Shown piece by piece: positions 21,409 to 23,055 of a stretch of DNA of 23,055 nucleotides. The DNA comes from CAZNYN01 sp964577295. GTDB lineage: Bacteria; Synergistota; Synergistia; Synergistales; Synergistaceae. How positions within the stretch are numbered: the first letter of the stretch is position 1; every line of letters begins with the position of its first letter. The notes beneath the pieces were generated by a model. The model searched no databases. It was given only the letters and a program-made list of their open reading frames with translations, and was not told where the DNA came from. A program made the position numbers and the translations under genes. The stretch is taken from positions 1 through 23,055 of the forward strand of contig CAZNYN010000031.1 in NCBI GenBank assembly GCA_964577295.1. The letters run 5' to 3'.

Positions 21409-22866
21409 TCACTCTGTGACTTTAAGGCTCAAGTGCGAGGAGGATCTTTTACGTTCTAGTCCCGCGGCCGCAAAGAACGCACCTGCGGAAAAAATCGTAC
21501 CCGGAATGATTGGGTGAATTGCTGACAAGATACCGGGAGCGGAAATTCCGCTGACCGAGAGTGACGTAGGAGCGTAAGCCGCTAAAAACCATATAATTGA
21601 TCCCGCAAGCCCGAAAAGAGATGAACAAAATGCCGCTTTGCCTCCGGCTTTAGGACCTTGAGCAAGAAGCATGAGATAAGGAACTATCGCTGCGCATGCC
21701 AGCAGAGTCCAGCTTGTGGTACATATTATAGCTATTATGGAAGAGCTTTTAAGAGCGAAAAGTCCGCTGCATGCGGCGCATATAATGACTGTGCTTCTCC
21801 ATTTCCATCCTATAGGTTCCTTCTTAAAAACATCGCGTGCGAGACTTCCGCTTGCAATGTGCAGGAGCGCCGATGCCGTGGAAAGAGAAGCCGAAACTAT
21901 GGCGAGAGCGAACAGCTGCTGACCGAATGCGGGAAGGAGCATCTGAACAAGTGTTGGCATAACAGTATCGGGACTTGTTATCCCGGGGCCGAGAACCACT
22001 CTTGAAAGGGCGCTTGCGAAGTAAGCTCCGCCAACCACGATTGAAAGAGCAAGCATAGCAAGCGGAGCAGTCTTGCGTGTCTCTGACTCGCTTCTTAGCG
22101 CAAAGTGCCTCTGTATAAGCTGAGGCTGAGCCCAAATTCCGACGGAAGTCACTATTGTTAAAAATACTATGTTCAAACCGGCAGGCCCGCTGCTTAGAGC
22201 CATAAACCCGTTGTTTGCCGCCTCTGTGGGAGGCAGAGCCGCCAGTGCCGCAATACCTTCCAACGGGCCGCCGAGATTACGGAGCAGAGCCGTAAGCAGA
22301 GCTCCTATACCTACAATCATAATAAAGCCCTGTATTGCTTCTGTGTAGAGAACACCTCTCAGCCCGCCGCATATTACGCTCACTCCGACAATGGCTACAA
22401 GGCAGAAAAGAGCCGCATTTACAGAAATAGGTATTACTCCGGACACCATTATTGCAGCGCCCTTAAATACGGCAGAGCCATATACCACAAGCAGGACGGA
22501 CGACGTTATACCAAGAAGAGTCTGCAGCTTCGGGGATCCGTAAGCTCTTGATAAAAGCTCCGCAGGAGTACGCGAATTGAGCTTTCTCTGCCAGAGACGT
22601 GTCGGCCAGGCAAGAAACCTGTATACAAACCACGTGCCCAGCCATACATTTCCCGCAGCTATAAGAAGCATCTGCATTCCGAAAACGTAGCACAGCCCGC
22701 CGAACCCTACCAGCGCAACGGCTGATATGTATGTAGCGACATAGGCTAATGCCTGAACAATGATACCGACTTTACCGGGAAGCAGTGCGTCTTTGTTCTT
22801 CGAAAATTTTGAAATTGTCAGCAAAAGAATTGCATATCCTATCCAAAGCGGAATAAATGTCAGCAT
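21409..22866 (-). CDS. Sodium:solute symporter (SSS/SSF family)
   Basis: The 485-residue protein has about 13 predicted membrane segments. SSF hallmarks include CGGLRGVLYTEAIQGFIM (166-183), matching the GG-x-x-x-V-x-x-T-D/E-x-x-Q-x-x-x-M signature, and SASLSTASALLHIASGSLARDVF later in the chain. In that later segment, serines of the eighth core helix normally bind sodium. It belongs with the PanF/PutP-like importers of pantothenate, proline or organic acids; the substrate cannot be read from the sequence. The ATG is one base after the stop of a 32-codon membrane ORF, with GAGG inside that ORF, so translation is coupled. The tail ERKRSSSHLSLKVTE is cytoplasmic or periplasmic depending on helix count. 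A terminator follows at 21320-21293. Confidence 0.9.
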   Translation of the reverse strand: MLTFIPLWIGYAILLLTISKFSKNKDALLPGKVGIIVQALAYVATYISAVALVGFGGLCYVFGMQMLLIAAGNVWLGTWFVYRFLAWPTRLWQRKLNSRTPAELLSRAYGSPKLQTLLGITSSVLLVVYGSAVFKGAAIMVSGVIPISVNAALFCLVAIVGVSVICGGLRGVLYTEAIQGFIMIVGIGALLTALLRNLGGPLEGIAALAALPPTEAANNGFMALSSGPAGLNIVFLTIVTSVGIWAQPQLIQRHFALRSESETRKTAPLAMLALSIVVGGAYFASALSRVVLGPGITSPDTVMPTLVQMLLPAFGQQLFALAIVSASLSTASALLHIASGSLARDVFKKEPIGWKWRSTVIICAACSGLFALKSSSIIAIICTTSWTLLACAAIVPYLMLLAQGPKAGGKAAFCSSLFGLAGSIIWFLAAYAPTSLSVSGISAPGILSAIHPIIPGTIFSAGAFFAAAGLERKRSSSHLSLKVTE

Positions 22867-22867
22867 C

Positions 22868-22966
22868 TTACCTCACCGTCCTTACAATTGCGCACAATGC
22901 CCAAAACGCACTCCAAATAAGAGAAAAACCTGCTGCCGAAACCCAAAGATCTGCCGTACTCATCAT
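22868..22966 (-). CDS. 32-residue single-span protein, probable symporter accessory subunit
   Basis: The reading frame starts ATGATG (22966) with AAAGGGG 8 bases upstream, encodes 32 residues and stops with TAA at 22868, one base before the symporter ATG. The product has a short N-terminus (MMSTADLW), one hydrophobic helix rich in Trp, Phe and Ala (about 8-28) and a positive tail (RTVR), so the tail is likely cytoplasmic. Small one- or two-span proteins encoded directly upstream of SSS symporters are known (for example YhdT before PanF in E. coli, and short accessory proteins of other symporters), which is the basis for the call. The ribosome site and tight coupling argue for real translation. 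An alternative is a leader peptide serving only to couple translation. Confidence 0.65.
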   Translation of the reverse strand: MMSTADLWVSAAGFSLIWSAFWALCAIVRTVR

Positions 22967-23007
22967 ACTAAAAACCCCTTTCAAATTTTTGCCTGTTGTA
23001 GGAATAC

Positions 23008-23041
23008 AAAAAAGCCGCCGACCCGAGGGTCGGCGGCTTTT
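23008..23041. terminator. Strong bidirectional terminator at the right edge
   Basis: GCCGCCGACC (23014-23023) and GGTCGGCGGC (23028-23037) form a perfect stem with a CGAG loop. It is flanked by A6 (23008-23013) and T4 (23038-23041). It probably ends a gene beyond the window and isolates the symporter operon. Confidence 0.88.
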
Positions 23042-23055
23042 GAAGTCTCTCAGTC

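Overview
The window looks like chromosome of an anaerobic, amino-acid- or organic-acid-fermenting diderm bacterium, most likely a member of Synergistetes (Synergistota). This is an inference from gene content: two TAXI-type TRAP transporters with fused permeases, a two-subunit class I fumarase, a divergent ATP-type PEP carboxykinase, a FadL-type outer-membrane protein and a lipid A-type acyltransferase. No rRNA, tRNA, CRISPR array, transposase, integrase or phage gene was seen.

Layout. 1-171 is the 3' end of a nitrilase-superfamily amidohydrolase. lrgAB (minus) and an MFS permease-fumarase alpha/beta operon (plus) diverge from about 1.3-1.4 kb. From 4.28 to 10.95 kb lie two tandem copies of a TAXI-TRAP locus, each with its own matching promoter, a solute-binding protein, an intercistronic hairpin and a fused 4TM/12TM permease. 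A plus-strand operon follows (half-size AbrB-type membrane protein, LpxL/HtrB-type acyltransferase, YqgF/RNase H-fold protein). It converges on a minus-strand pair: a TrpR-like YerC-type regulator and a degenerate SDR-fold protein. A secreted MsrA-MsrB fusion (minus) diverges from an ECF S component (plus). Next come an Rrf2 regulator with a FadL-type porin, then a divergent PEP carboxykinase with a terminator-like hairpin in its leader. The right end carries two minus-strand transporters, YkvI-type and SSS-type; the second is preceded by a 32-codon membrane microprotein gene.

How the genes fit together. The metabolic genes centre on C3/C4 acids: fumarase, PEP carboxykinase, LrgAB (linked to pyruvate in some Gram-positives), and TRAP, MFS and SSS importers. 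The remaining genes concern the envelope (acyltransferase, FadL) and oxidative repair (MsrAB).

Most interesting points. (a) The Rrf2 promoter and a perfect 12-bp inverted repeat lie inside the nominal 5' end of its own reading frame. A Shine-Dalgarno is placed for a downstream CTG, suggesting autoregulation and a non-ATG start. (b) The two TRAP permease genes share a segment of very low synonymous divergence within otherwise diverged copies, which suggests gene conversion. (c) Leader structures precede pckA and ykvI. (d) The symporter has a tiny upstream partner. (e) A non-catalytic-looking SDR is paired with a TrpR-like regulator. I found no clear new defence or mobile system.
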